A stretch of DNA of 64,000 nt from Hyposmocoma kahamanoa (GCF_003589595.1 NW_020654810.1:8953084-9017083); one strand, 5' to 3'; counted from the stretch's first letter, positions 46,540 to 58,918 are shown. The notes: generated by a model not told the origin, from the sequence alone. Numbers and translations are program-made.

Positions 46540-46640
46540 TGCAGTAAAGGATAATCAGCATGTAAAGGATCTGAAACGTTCGTTTGTTTTGAGAAAACAT
46601 ACATATATATGCAATTTAATACAGGAAACAAAGCTTTCTT
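46540..46640 (+). repeat. GAAACG-core repeat (family F), diverged copy
   Basis: GTAAAGGATCTGAAACGTTCG and GTTTGTTTTGAGAAAACA. Upstream GGCTGACGGTCAGCC resembles the 50.1-kb copy. Confidence 0.5.
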
Positions 46641-48889
46641 TTTAATAATTTTCATTGTGTCACAAGTTTAAAAAAAATGAAAAATATGACTTTTGTTTTG
46701 TCAACTTTTTTTATAATAAATTTAGGTATTTTCTTAAACGTCTTATTATGTTTTTATTAAACCGAATATTAAATAACGCTTCTTGTGATGTATGATATAT
46801 TACAAAAAATATTCGTTAAAAGAAGTACGTCATTAGTTTTTTTTTTTTTTTTAAATAAACATAAATAAGCTTTACGTAGCTTTTTCTTTAGAATGCCTAA
46901 AAGTATAACCAACAACAATACGTTTTGAAATGTAGAACAAGCATGCTTTATTATAAAATACCTCAAACTTAAAAACAGAAAATGGGGATCACTTTACTTG
47001 CTCTATTATTATTCATATGTATACGTCTCATAATTTGTGTGGTTTATTCGACTGAGTTAGTAGTCATTTATTTGTGAACAGAGAGGTTTGATAAAAATTG
47101 ATGACATGTAAGAAAACAAGTATAATTATGTTTTTTCACTGTGTCAATTATTTTTACAGACTAACTGGGTATAATATTTGTTTTTTTACTAATATTAAAT
47201 GGGCGCGCACACATGGACCTAATAATTTAGTTTAATATTTAATTTATTATAATTTTATTTATTTTCCTATAACTGTTTAAAGAAACACTTTGTAAAGTGC
47301 TTTTAATGATTTTTTTTTCATTTTCGTTTTCTTGCTGTTGTAATTTGGAGAACGTAGTTTTATACTAATTAATAAGACTAATTTAACGCGATGTGTACAC
47401 TATTTTTGGAATTTGGTCTAGTCTATTAGGTAATGTATCAAACCATATCTGATACCATATGTCCATTACATTCTGATTGTGTACCTTTATGAAAAATAAG
47501 TCAGTCTCTCTGCTGAGGAAATGTAATGTTTAAACTTTACAAAGATATCAAAAAGTGAATTTTCCATTAGAATAAAATTGATACTTAAGTATTCATTTTA
47601 ATACAACGTCATTATTACTTACGAAATAAGCAGCTTCGAGTAATAAAGCGAACGTTTGTTCAAACCAAAACCGGTTCTAAGAGAAATTGTTAACTGTACT
47701 TAATGACTTCGTAACTAAACACAAATATTACTGAATGTCGTAAGCATAATATTATTTATTGTAATCATGGCTGCCGTAAATATTTTTATACTTTTTACAC
47801 TTAATATAAAGTTACAGGTAAGCAATAACCTACTAGGCATAATTCATATTTCATTTAGACATGTAATTTTACAGAAAAGGTTAAATAAATTTGTGTTTTT
47901 GGAAATTTCATATGTTTTGTTAAGAGTTTTCCTTGTAACGTGAGATTAATGAAATCATATGAAAGAACGTTCCTGAATTTAAATGTAGTAATTAATTTAT
48001 TTATTGTATTTTATTTCGTTCTAATTAATTTTTTAAAGTGTAATGAATTATTTTATTATTTATACAGGTGGTAAGTAACTTAATTTTTATTACGGACAAT
48101 GGGATAAGTAAGAATACCTATCCACTTATGAACATAAATAGCATTAGCAGGTGAACAGAATGATTTGAATCGTCAACATGTTGCGAAATTAACCATTTTT
48201 TTTTCTATCGACTAAACACGAATATTTAATATCAACATTGCTTTGGAGCAACCATTTCAAGGTCTAAAAATAAGTTATCGACCTTCATATTAAAAGCAAC
48301 TTGAGCAAACATTATAGCAAAATAAATAAAGTATCCTCAAATAAATAATAAAGATATTACACGAAGTAAAATGCCAATTTAATAAACAGTTTTCGACAGA
48401 TATTAGAGAAAAAGCTCTGAAGATACCATTAAAGGAGATTAAAGAAGAATTTATGTTATTACTTTTTTATAGCTATCAAAATACCTTCGGGGCAATATTC
48501 AAGCATTTGCTTCACTCAAAAAATATTTAATATGAAAGTTTTCGTTATTTTTATTACAAACTTGTTCCTGTTTTTTTTTAAGAATTTTGTTGGTAGTAAT
48601 TGATGTAATATTAAGAAAAACAAGAGGTATATTATGGATTTAGTAGCTTATACTTTTGTAGACTATAATAAAATAATAATTAATATGTTCGGTTGATAAG
48701 ATTGTCATGGATCAAAATGATATGATAAATACTAAAAACTAGAATAAAAACGCATTTATTTCCTTAAAGGCACAAAGGACTAATTTTTTAGCTGTTTCGG
48801 CTAGTTTTATTTCTGTTATCAGCGTTAAATTCTCTTTGTTATGGAAAACTTTAAGTTTTTCAATCGTTAAGTACTTGTTACAATTTATG
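46641..48889. other. AT-rich DNA, nothing recognised
   Basis: No supported feature. Confidence 0.4.
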
Positions 48890-49166
48890 TTTTTTTTTAT
48901 GATACCAAATTACGGGGCGAACAAGTCGAACGGCTGGTGGTAAGCGACACGCCTGTCTATAGCAGATCCAGTGCCACTCGAGAGTTTTAAATACCTGAGG
49001 ATTACTGCCACCGCGTCTGTCACCCTCAGATATAAGTTGATATTCTTCAAAACCGAAACATAGTATTGCTCAGATTAGTGCAGATTACTGCTTGGCAGCA
49101 GAAATGTGTAAGGTGGCAGTAGCTTCCTGGACGAACTCTTTCACGAGGAGCTCTACTGCTACTAAA
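48890..49166 (-). repeat. Element L, reverse copy
   Basis: Poly-T start, ATGATACCAAATTACGGGGC, ACGAACTCTTTCACGAGGAG and CTCTACTGCTACTAAAT end. A short internal duplication of GATTAGTGCAGATTACTG replaces the small hairpin. Confidence 0.85.
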
Positions 49167-50092
49167 TTATTTCGCAGGTATTATTTATTATGGAGTCAGA
49201 TTTAAGGTTTGAGATAAATACTAAACACTTAAATGCATATGCAAATTGCATTATTTACGTATTTATGAGTGCAACAACGTGTCTATGTTTTGAGAAAACA
49301 ATGACGTTCAACGTTACGATATCAGCGTGGTATGTTCGTAATAATACAGACTAGTGATTTAGTACAGGTTTTGCTCGCGAAGATCTATATTTCTTAGTTC
49401 GCATCGAGGGAAGACGTTATGACTGAAACTCGAAGCGTTTGAGTCGCTCTACAATTTTACAATCTTTATATTTAATGGTTACGTAGAACAAAGAATAAAT
49501 CATTTACTTTCTAAATATTGTGTTACCGAATTGTTTCCCCTGTAAAAGTAACATTTTAGATTCATAAGAAAAATCTTTGCATCTCTCTCCCAAAACCAAA
49601 GTCGGGTTTTTAGTCCATTTGTACTCAACGTCGTGGGCAGAAACGGCGAATACGAAATTTTGGTATAATTCCATAAATATTTCAAATTTTGATGTAAAAA
49701 CTCATTTTTAAACGAGGCAAATTCACATAATACTCACCTTGCAATCCTGTAAATTCCCACTACTAAGGATGCGTAATTACGATTAGATTTTTATGAAAAT
49801 CGATTCAAGTGCAAACAATCGATACGATCTAACGACTTTTTGTATCGATTTATTTCAATGCGATTTTCAAGCGAATCGATTCAACAGAGAGGCAAATCGA
49901 ACGGTCTAGATCAGAAGCAATAACCATTTTCTAATAATATCATTAATTTGGAACAGAACTCGACTTACAACACATATTTAGTTGAAAATACTTTTTGCCC
50001 TCGATTTCGGGCGTTAATAGGTCTTGAATCGATTTAAACCCGGCGTTAACAAAGTGTCGGGTTAAAACCTGGCACTTGCACATTTCTGTTTA
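49167..50092. other. AT-rich DNA, nothing recognised
   Basis: A cluster of ATCGATT words near 49790-49900 was noted but not explained. Confidence 0.35.
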
Positions 50093-50195
50093 GGTCCCTT
50101 CAGGCTGACCGTCAACAGTGATCAAAGGAACTTGTAAAGGGCCTGAAACTTTGGTTTATTTGTAAAACTTTTATACGCGAAAGAACTCGATAAGA
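50093..50195 (+). repeat. GAAACG-core repeat (family F), partial copy
   Basis: GGCTGACCGTCAACAGTG, then GTAAAGGGCCTGAAACTTTGG and GAACTCGATAA, the 3' motif shared with 40416-40580 and 58206-58332. Confidence 0.6.
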
Positions 50196-52000
50196 AAGCT
50201 TAATATATACTTAATATAATAGACTTTTTAATAGGCAATCAGACCTCCCTAAGAATTAACGATGTTCTAAGTATGAGGTTGTCAATTGTTGTCTGTGAAA
50301 TTAGACTGCATACTTTGGAAAATGAGAGAAAAAAATAGTTTTCTTTCCTATAACTAATTCTTATGAAACCCTTAACCTAAACTAACCTTAACCTTTCTCC
50401 AATTCTCCTTACATGACGTAGAATTTTTGTAGATTTTATACATAGTGTATTTCATTATATACGCAAACTGTAAGCATAATAACATGTAGAACCTTTTTTG
50501 CCACAAAATATCAATTTAATAAAATATGAGTTATTCAAACATTCCATTTTACTTTAGACGTGTGTCTACTATATAAGTTTAGATTACGTTAAAGAATAAC
50601 TTTTTCAGCCGTTTTATATTAATATTTCATGAATCTCCAAGGTTTTTCTGTTCTCCCGGCAAAAGTAGGTTCACCCACACTGAGCAAAATCCAATTCGCT
50701 GCAGTGTACATACACGCGCACACAGCTGCGTATGACTTGAGGGAAAAATAAAATTTCTCGCTAAGTTTATAATGGGAAAACTTTGAGAACCACTTAATTA
50801 TGTTAATGTTTGAAACAAAATTTTAGAAGAGACGTTTAAACACGGCAATGATTAAATTTAAAAATAATTTCGGAATCGTGTTTTTTAGATTTTAAGGCTT
50901 TGATATTTCTTAAAGTTATGTAATACCCCTACTGCGTTTTAATATATAATATATTTTTACTTTCCAGCCAACGTTGGGTCAATGTAAACTTGTTATTTAT
51001 TAAATATTTACCACGTAGCCATTTTTCATCGAGCAATTTATTTTTAAAGTGTTAAAACAAAAATGATTGCTGAGGCTGTAAAATATTTGGCATTCCCTGC
51101 ATATCGGCGTTTAATTTCGCGGGTGTTGTATTTTCCAGTTTTCAACGGAATTATTGTAAAACTCGGTCACGAATGAAATTGAATTTTCATTTGGCTCCAC
51201 CCTTGAATTTTGATTAGTGGAGTGATCGCAGCTTTGCCATTCTATTTGATATGAAAATACCAACTTATTCTACACAGAATTTTAATTATGAAGCCTTAAT
51301 TGTTTCTCGAATTTAGTTTTTTTAATAACTTTTAAATTTGTTATAACCTAGCTTTTTAAATTATGTTTTAATTTAATAATAACGTATGACTAAGCAGAAA
51401 TAAAGTTCTTTTTATACCAGATCTGTATTCGGCAATGGAAAATTTGTGACCTGGTAGTGTTGGGCACATGAGACAAAATTAACACAGGTGCCGTATTAAC
51501 ATCACTACAGGTGTTGTCTATACGGCAATGGTTGGTTATATATAGATTTATAATTGCATTGGCAGAGGGAAATTAATAACGAGAACTAATCAAAGTTTAG
51601 CCGGTGCTTCCGAGCTCGCTAGGTTTGGAGTTGCATTTAGCACTGTTCGTTAATTTTATGATATGAAAGATTGTGCGTCATTAGTATAGATTCATTACGT
51701 TCAATAAGTTTATTTATTATTTATATATATATATATATATATTTAAATATATTATTATATATTATTGTGTGCCTTTGTCAAGTCATTCGTTTTAATTAGA
51801 CTTGTGAGTTCCACCAATGTACCTATTATATAACGTTTCGAGAAATAAATAAGGGCTTCGTTATGGTACAAAACGAGAGAAAACTCAAGTTTCTGCAGAA
51901 TAGCATTATAAAAAGATATAAATCAAAAACATTACCTCATTTTCATTTTAATGAAAATATCATTTCCTTCCAAGGAGGTATATCCAAAGTTTACATCCGT
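50196..52000. other. AT-rich DNA with a small (TA)n run
   Basis: (TA)n at about 51721-51743. Nothing else supported. Confidence 0.4.
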
Positions 52001-52004
52001 CATT

Positions 52005-52250
52005 TTGCATGGGCCAACGGTCGAGTGGCAGTGGCAGGGGTGCAAGGGGGGCGGCGGGTGGAGCGGTGCCACCCCGCGAGCACCCCCGCCCCCTCGCGGG
52101 ATCGATACGTCATTTGAGCTGGTCGCCATGGAGACCGCGAACCGAGTGGGGCGGCGCCGCGGCTTCGGGATGGTGGGTGCACGGGACTCCGCGACCCGCG
52201 ACCCGCGACTCGCGACTCAGCCCGCAGCCTGCGACCACCGCAGCATAGCC
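52005..52250. promoter_or_regulatory. GC-rich island with CRE-like and X-box-like motifs
   Basis: CpG-rich block. TACGTCAT (52106-52113) is CRE-like. Eight bases on, GTCGCCATGGAGAC (52122-52135) resembles the RFX X-box GTNRCCATRGYAAC. The same ATGG starts a frame with good Kozak context that runs 69 codons to a stop, with no recognisable domain. Promoter, enhancer or small first exon are possible. Confidence 0.4.
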
Positions 52251-55200
52251 GACTCAAACCATCACACATACTTTAACACTCATCCTGATTTCGGACAAAT
52301 TGTCCGTTGGGAACACGCCGGTTACGTGCTTTCTTAGCTTAGCCAATTTATTCAGCTTTTTGAGGCTGACTACTTTTGTAAGACCATCTTACTAGTTAAG
52401 AAGGTTTTTCATGTTTACCATGATGCTTCTCTAATTCTTCAATTGACATTTTTAAAAGTTTAGAACCAAAAGAAAAAAAAAATTACCTTCCAAGATTAAT
52501 AATAAAGACATGTTTAAAGGCGAGTAGGTAATACATATGCAAAGATTTGATTATGATCGACCGTAATTAAGGGACTTGCCCCGTCACCCAGCATTGCTAG
52601 ATATAAGCAATTCCTTACGGTATTGCTGTCAAACTAATACTTTAAAAGGTATCTTATAACCTTGATATAATCCGGCCATGACTTTTTCATAAGAATACTA
52701 ACTGTTTATTCTCTTGTGGCCTTCAATCTAAATTGTTTCATTTCAAACGAAACAAAAGATGATCTAATCTGCTTTTTATGAAATGTTTCTAGAGAGAGAT
52801 AGAACATTCAATCAACTTCGCTTACACTAGGCTTTCATGAGCCTGGAGATAAAAAGCACGAAAACTATACAATGTGGGAGTGATTGAAATAAATACAAGT
52901 AGGTAAGATTTAATAAATGTATCATTGAGCACAAAGAGTTTAAAAAATTTTCTATATCTTGAATTTAGGAATAAAATGTGATGATTATTAAAAGAAATCG
53001 CAAAACGTTAAAAATTTTGAACAAAAACATTTCAATATATAGTGTAAGTAAAATGTATAAATTATGGCCGTCCATACTGGAATAGTTATCGTACTCATAA
53101 ATAAAGAGAAAGTTAAAAATAATGTAATAAAACGTTGAAACATTTTAAAACTGTACAAAATTATACTTACTTATTATTGTATAATACAACCTACAAATAT
53201 ACAAACTTTCAAATACGTGTATTTGCTTATACAAACAAGAAAGTTAGCGAACAATATAAAAGTAATGGGATAGAGCGAAACAGGTGCTTGAACGCGCTTG
53301 GGTGCGAGGGAGATGGAGTTATTCAAATTGAGGGTACATATTTCTACATAGGTAACAAATAGCTTGTTGAGAATGATGTGGACATTCCGATCCTTAAATT
53401 TAGGGCTTAAAGTTATTATACCTTTGGCTATTGGAAACGCTGGAATAGATTGAAATATCTAATATTGTTGTTTTCGTTTTTATGAAACCAAGTGATGATA
53501 TATTACGGACAGATATACGCTTTAATATGTTAAATTAATATTATGTGGATAGATAGATATGGGACAGCGAAATTGTAGCTCAATGTATTAGATGGCTGTT
53601 ATTAAAAGTAAATCGTTGTAAATTCACGAAATAGCAGTTCCTTTTGACGTTTATATTCAATTTAAATAGAAGATGAAAGGCTGATCTTAATTTAAATTTA
53701 TATTAATTGTGCTGAGATAGGATCAAACTGGGTGACAGTCGTAATAACAGTCTATTCTCGTGCAGAATAATGCTTCTAAATTTCGTCTATAAACTTTTAC
53801 TTTATTTATAAAGTTTTGTTAAATCGATCTTCGAAATTCAATGTCACTTGTGAATTACATTCTGTCTCATAATTATATAAATAAATTGGTTAAACATGAA
53901 AGATTTTTATTAATTAGGAATTAAAGATATATACTTTCGGTTATCAATTAAAAGTAAATATTGTGAATTAATAACATAATAATATAAAATAATAATTAAT
54001 AAGAGTGTGTTCGTCAATATTATTTATGGAAACATAGGTATTGTGACTTTGTAAAGGTTTCGATATACAATATTCATTAGTAGGCATGCGTAACCGAGCC
54101 CATCAGGCACATACTAATAAAAATCATACTTGGTTTAAATTAAAAGTTACATTTTCCTATACTGTTACTATCGATAGTAAAGAGTAAAAAATATTAATGA
54201 AACGTCTTATGAAAGGCGTTCCCACATTATGATTATTGAACAAAAAGTAGAAAAGTTGAAGAGAGTTGCTCCTGCAACTTCAAGAACAGGTATTTACACT
54301 GTTTGAATATGTAGGTTGTACAGGTAGTTTGAGATTGTTTTCTGTAAATTTTGTCTACAAAAGCAATCTGGAGACTCCTTTGTTTTTGCTAGACTCTATT
54401 TTAATTACGTGTAGAGTCTTTTCTTATCGACTGCGAGCTACAGATTGCGATGCGTTTGTTTATGATACAATTTTTAGGTTACATTCATAAAATCACTACT
54501 CTCCTTATGACTGATAGTGCTGTAGTTATCAAATTAGGTACAACATGAGTACAACCATGGTACAACACATACCGAGTATAAAGTATACAGTAAAATTTAG
54601 TTCTTGTAGTTATAGTTTAAAATTTAAAGAATTTGCTATTTAATAGAAATACGACGTGTAGGTATTTCATTCCTTCTCTCATTTTATTATTTGATTTGTA
54701 CTCAAAAATATCTATAATAATTTTTCGCTAACCGCAACGTCACGACATCTAGCGGCTTTCCGCTGCAACATTACAAACTGTGGTTAACCCAGCACTATCA
54801 AAGTTCTTGTTTGATCACGCTATGAGGATCATGTGTATCCTATACTTCTTCAGAGAGGGCAGGCATTTAAAAGGAGATTTATATTTATACGGGCCGCCCC
54901 GAGACAACCCTCATTCGGTGATGTATTATTACTTAGACGATTACCGTGATTTAGTTTTTACTAATACGCCCGCCCTATAATCTGTAATGGTAGTTGTAAG
55001 AGTTTAGTAATCATAATCGAAGCTTTACTATCGCATTAGGGTTAGCCTGTCATGATAGTTTAAGTGTTTTTAAATAAAATGTTTTTTAATGTTTTTAAAT
55101 AATAATAAATAAATAAAAATGAATAAAATAAAAGTTACAGTGCAGTGGAATAAGCATTATGGGACAAAATAAATCTACATTAGTGTAGGTTAGCGTCGAA

Positions 55201-55377
55201 ATTTTAACGTTACTTAACGTCGATATTTTAAATTCTTTCTTTTCTATTCTTTCTTTTTCTATTCTACTGCAATGTGTTCACGTAGTAGTAGCAGCGAGTT
55301 TTCATATTGTGATATCAATAAGTTCCGAATTACGGCGTTTAGATGTAAGTTTACCATATTTAATTAAATCGATATTT
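52251..55377. other. AT-rich DNA, nothing recognised
   Basis: A 66-codon frame at 54780-54980 reads like protein in places but has no motif I can name. Confidence 0.4.
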
Positions 55378-55384
55378 GAAAAAA

Positions 55385-55668
55385 GGAGGAGGATATCAAT
55401 TCGACTGTATTTTTTTGAATGTATGTTACGCGATAACTCCGGCGAACCGATTTTGATGATTCTTTTTTCTTGGAAAGAGGGTGCCTCAGTATTGTTTCCA
55501 TTTAAATTTGAAGAAGATATTCCACCTCTAAGGGTGGCAAACTAGGGGACGAATCCGGTTTTGCGCACTTTCCGGCAACCGATTTCAATAAAACTTGGCA
55601 AATAGATGTAATTAAATTACACGAACTTTTGAGGTTGGTTTTTTGAGTATTCTGTACTGAGATTATCA
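55385..55668 (+). mobile_element. Element M copy e, left arm of a long inverted repeat
   Basis: Family body (GCGAACCGATTTTGATGATT, CCACCTCTAAGGGTGGCAAA), right end TTTTGAGGTTGGTTTTTTGAG, followed by TATTCTGTACTGAGATTAT, which is also found inverted next to copy f. Confidence 0.8.
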
Positions 55669-55849
55669 GTTTACAAAATCGATTGAGGCCGTAAGTAACA
55701 GTTGTAACTTGGATACCCGCTTACATAAGCATGTAACATTACCCGCCTTTTGGATTCGGTGTAGCCGGGTATAAAACAGCCCAATGATTGTATTAATCGT
55801 ATAGCCTCTCCAAACACCAATCTGAAACACTGGGTGATAATATATGAGA

Positions 55850-56085
55850 ATAAATATTAGCCAACATATACAGGTATACGTTGTACCAATCCCAAAGTAA
55901 CTAAATTGCTTGTGTTATGGAAATCGGAAACAACGACGGTACCATAAACATTCAGACCCAAGACAATATAGAAAAGTTGGTTTTTCTACATTGACCCGGT
56001 CGGGGATTGACCCGGTACCTCAGAGATAGCGACACCATGAAAACCGGTGTGCAAGCTACTCGACCACAGGGGTCGTCTAAAAGAG
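55850..56085 (-). repeat. SINE-D, tRNA-derived, in the loop of the inverted repeat
   Basis: Minus strand: CTGTGGTCGAGTAGCTTGCA (A box), CACCGGTTTTCATGGTGTCG, GTACCGGGTCAATCCCCGAC (B box), then GTCTTGGGTCTGAATGTTTA and the body ending near AGTAACTAAATTGC. A SINE type common in Lepidoptera. Confidence 0.8.
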
Positions 56086-56121
56086 GAAGAAGAATTCTAT
56101 CTGTTCGTAACATATTATAAT

Positions 56122-56357
56122 CTCAGTACAGAATATTAAAAAACCGACTTCCAAAATCATTCATCCCCTAGTTTGCCACCCTTAGAGGCGGAATATTTTC
56201 TTCAAATTTAAATGGGACCACTCCTGAGGTCCACCCTCTTTCCAACAAAAAAGAATCATCAAAATTGATTCACATATAAAAACGAAGTTATCGCGTATAC
56301 ATACAAAAAAAGGCTTACAGTCAAATTGAGAAACTCCTCCTTTTTTGGAAGTCGGTT
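56122..56357 (-). mobile_element. Element M copy f, right arm of a long inverted repeat
   Basis: Has perfect 15-bp termini: AACCGACTTCCAAAA (56142-56156) and TTTTGGAAGTCGGTT (56343-56357). The flank at 56122-56141 is the inverse of the flank of copy e. Confidence 0.85.
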
Positions 56358-56534
56358 ATAAATATAAAAAAGCGTCTATTCCCAGTAGTTCCATGTACTC
56401 AGTTCCACGTGGAAAAATTGTAACCTTAACGCCATGTTTATTCTCATTACTTCCATGTAAAAGTTTGTACGAATTGGAACTATAGTTAGCAATACGTTGG
56501 ATTTTGCGCTGTGGTTGATTCAAAATTACTTTAA

Positions 56535-56717
56535 ATTTTTTAAATTACAAAGATTTGAGAGTCACTGTTATTGCGTTTGTCACCCTGAGACATACGTTGC
56601 CAAATCCCATGTGCATGTAATTTCATCAGCACCCTTACCTTTGAAAACCACATTAATGCTCATGTTACTGCTTGGCGACAGAAGCAGGCTCTTTAATAAA
56701 GCGCTCTACTTGTACTA
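56535..56717 (-). repeat. Element L, internally deleted reverse copy
   Basis: Runs from the central hairpin (TTACAAAGATTTGAGAGTCAC) through CACCCTGAGACATACGTTGC; most of the segment with the CTGGACGAACTC motif is deleted before GCGCTCTACTTGTACTAA. Confidence 0.75.
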
Positions 56718-56743
56718 AAATATAATGTAGGTTAATTCTATAA

Positions 56744-56863
56744 TATGCCGATAAAATCCTTGATCAGATTGACGACGTTTTAATCATAGGAGATTTTAAC
56801 AAAGGATTGATAACATGGGCAACTGATTGTGATTCATTATATACTGTACCTTCCAACTTATGA
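56744..56863 (+). pseudogene. LINE endonuclease fragment
   Basis: Thirty-nine codons including DDVLIIGDFN, then GLITWATDCDSLYTVPSN. GDFN followed by a W and an asparagine is the conserved GDFN-x-W segment of LINE apurinic-type endonucleases. Probably a CR1/jockey-type element; the rest is missing. Confidence 0.6.
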
Positions 56864-56949
56864 CATTTTCCAGAAATAACGTTTGGTCGAAAATTCATAA
56901 CCTCGAAAGTAATTTTGAGTGGAAAATGTTTTTTCTTTTAAACCTTTTT

Positions 56950-57675
56950 TTTTTCTTGACGGGGGAAATCTTTATGGATACCCCTGAGCCCAGGGAGACT
57001 CAGGGGTTATGTGGGGACTCTCCCTCCAGACTGGAGGGCCTACCCCACTAAAACCCCCCCGGGTTTCAGTCTCGCCGGTTGAGTCGGCGCCGTGGGATCG
57101 GTGAACATTCGCCACGACGCCGCCCGGCCGCCCTAGCTTGCGCCAGGGCTCCCGCGCCAACGGAGGGGCGAGTCGGTTGTCCTCCGACCCGCCCCCCAGA
57201 CGAGTGAGGCCGTGCAATGCAGGCTCCGGAGTCCCTGTCCAGAGCCCGCTGGCATCACTAGGGGGCACGCACCCGCTCCGCGGCCTCCTTTTGGGACATA
57301 ACCTCTGCGCAAAAGGAGGCCACCGCCTCCTAGGACTCCTCGCTACCGAGCATGGCGGCAGCCACGCTTGGCAGCGAGAGGTCCTGCCCTACAGTCCCCG
57401 TCAGAGTGCGGCGTTGCCCATCCCACCGGCTGCACACCTCTAGGGTGTGCTGTGCGGTGTCATCCGCAGCGCCGCACTCCTGGCACGACGGGGACGGTTC
57501 CCTCCTCGCCACCTTGTGCAGGTAGTGACCGAAACACCCGTGCCCAGTCAGCACCTGCACAAGGTGGTACGACAGTGGCCCGTGGGACCGGTTTACCCAC
57601 CCTACGAGGACAGGGCGGATCGCCCGCTCGAGCGCCATAGGGGGGAACCGCCAAGCCCTCTTTCCACCGGTAGTT
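56950..57675 (-). pseudogene. R1-clade LINE, 5'-truncated 3' end, same family as 43365-46440
   Basis: Minus strand: LHKVARREPSPSCQECGAAD, DTAQHTLEVCSRWDGQRRTL, TGTVGQDLSLPSVAAAMLGS, then EAVASFC and SQKEAAERVRAP. Compared with the copy at 46 kb it lacks about 85 bp coding for the basic C-terminus. The 3' UTR has a hairpin (CCCTGAGTCTCCCTGGGCTCAGGG) and an A-rich end at about 56950-56958. Confidence 0.85.
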
Positions 57676-58205
57676 TTTTCTTTTATACCTAACTTAACCT
57701 AACCGAACCTAATCGTGTCTTGGCGATAAACATTCAACATATCCTGAAAGAACAACTGTTTCGTTATAATTCGGTTTTCGGTATATAGAAAATTCGAACA
57801 AACGTTATTTCGGGCAAAAAAAATTCGACTTTGTGATAGGTTACCTGTCATATGTATCAGTCCTAGACTCATGTCTAAATTTTATTGATTGTCAAATACT
57901 TATTATGTTGATGTGCCTAATATAATAATAAATAAATAAATTATACATCGGCTGCGGTAGACATCTACTACCTTGATGCCATTCAAATTTCAGGGCAGAT
58001 ATCTTGATATAGTTTTTTAATACAAAATTTGATTGTTTGAATAACTAAGTATCAAGTAGGACCTTTTAGTAAAAAATCACGAATTATGAGCTCGGATAAT
58101 TTTTAAACTATACGGTTTAGGCATTAATGTCTAACTTGTGTGTATTGTATAGAGGATCAAATTTGGTTTACATGGAGTATACTTGCAGGATTTAAAAAGT
58201 AAAGC
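57676..58205. other. AT-rich DNA, nothing recognised
   Basis: Short CTTAACCTAACCGAACCTAA run at 57690-57710 resembles but is not a telomeric repeat. Confidence 0.4.
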
Positions 58206-58332
58206 ATAGCATGGGACCTAAAGGGCCCGAAACGTCGGTTTGTTTGAAAAAATAAATATACGCGATTTAAATCCGGAAAAATAGTTTCATTTCCTATGTG
58301 TAACAATCGCGAAAACCTAAGAACTCGATAAT
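58206..58332 (+). repeat. GAAACG-core repeat (family F)
   Basis: AAAGGGCCCGAAACGTCGG, TTTGTTTGAAAAAATAAATA, right arm GATTTAAATCCGGAAAAATA and the 3' motif CTAAGAACTCGATAA. The left arm is reduced to GGATTTAAA. Confidence 0.7.
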
Positions 58333-58412
58333 ATTATTAATTGATTACTGACGCACATTAAATTGAATGGACACTTCAATTCGGAAATAAGACCTTGTGG
58401 TAACGACTGTAA

Positions 58413-58587
58413 GGGTCGTATTCCAGAACTCTACTCAATACTCGAGTCAGGACTTGAGTATTGCAGTGAGCACTGAAAATCATACTCAAGTCCTTGCCAT
58501 TAGGATCGTATTTCCAGTGCTTGAAATCATACTCAAGTCTGCTCAAATCCTGACTAGAGCATTGAGTAGAGTTCTGGAATACGACCC
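58413..58587. mobile_element. 175-bp MITE, PIF/Harbinger type, with TAA target duplication
   Basis: Terminal inverted repeats of 40 bp (58413-58452, 58548-58587) start GGGTCGTATTCCAGAACTC and differ at only a few positions. TAA lies immediately outside both ends (58410-58412 and 58588-58590), the 3-bp duplication typical of PIF/Harbinger. The interior has two near copies of CATACTCAAGTC. No coding capacity. Confidence 0.9.
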
Positions 58588-58630
58588 TAAGAGTAGTATT
58601 GCCAGTTTAGAGGTTTTATCAATAAACATA

Positions 58631-58918
58631 TTTTTTTATTCCTAGTGACGGAACGAACAAGTCGTGCTCCTGGTAGTAAGCGACACGCCTGTGCAAAGTA
58701 GTTGCAGTGCCAATCAGAACTTTAATTCGCAAAGATCTGAGGGGCACTGCCACTACGCCCGTCACAAGGCTGAGACATAAGTTGACAAGTCCGATGTGGC
58801 TGTAATTTCACCAACACCCTTACCCTTCAAAAGCTCAAATTACTATTTGGCGGCAGAAATAGGTAAGGTGGCACTACTTTCCTGGACGAACTCTTTTATA
58901 AGGAGCTCTAGTGCGACG
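58631..58918 (-). repeat. Element L, reverse copy
   Basis: TTTTTTTATTCCTAGTGACG, GAACGAACAAGTCGTGC, both sides of the central hairpin, and the end GGAGCTCTAGTGCG. It lies 43 bp from the Harbinger-type MITE. Confidence 0.85.

Noticed and set aside
54780..54980. Frame with LFDHAM and YYYLDDY that briefly suggested dynein heavy chain
   Set aside because: Order and spacing of residues do not fit any AAA module, and there is no GxxGxGK motif or flanking exon.
57690..57712. TTAACCTAACCGAACCTAA as telomeric repeat next to an R1-clade LINE
   Set aside because: Insect telomeric DNA is (TTAGG)n; here only single degenerate units occur and no array is present, so a telomere-targeted insertion is not supported.
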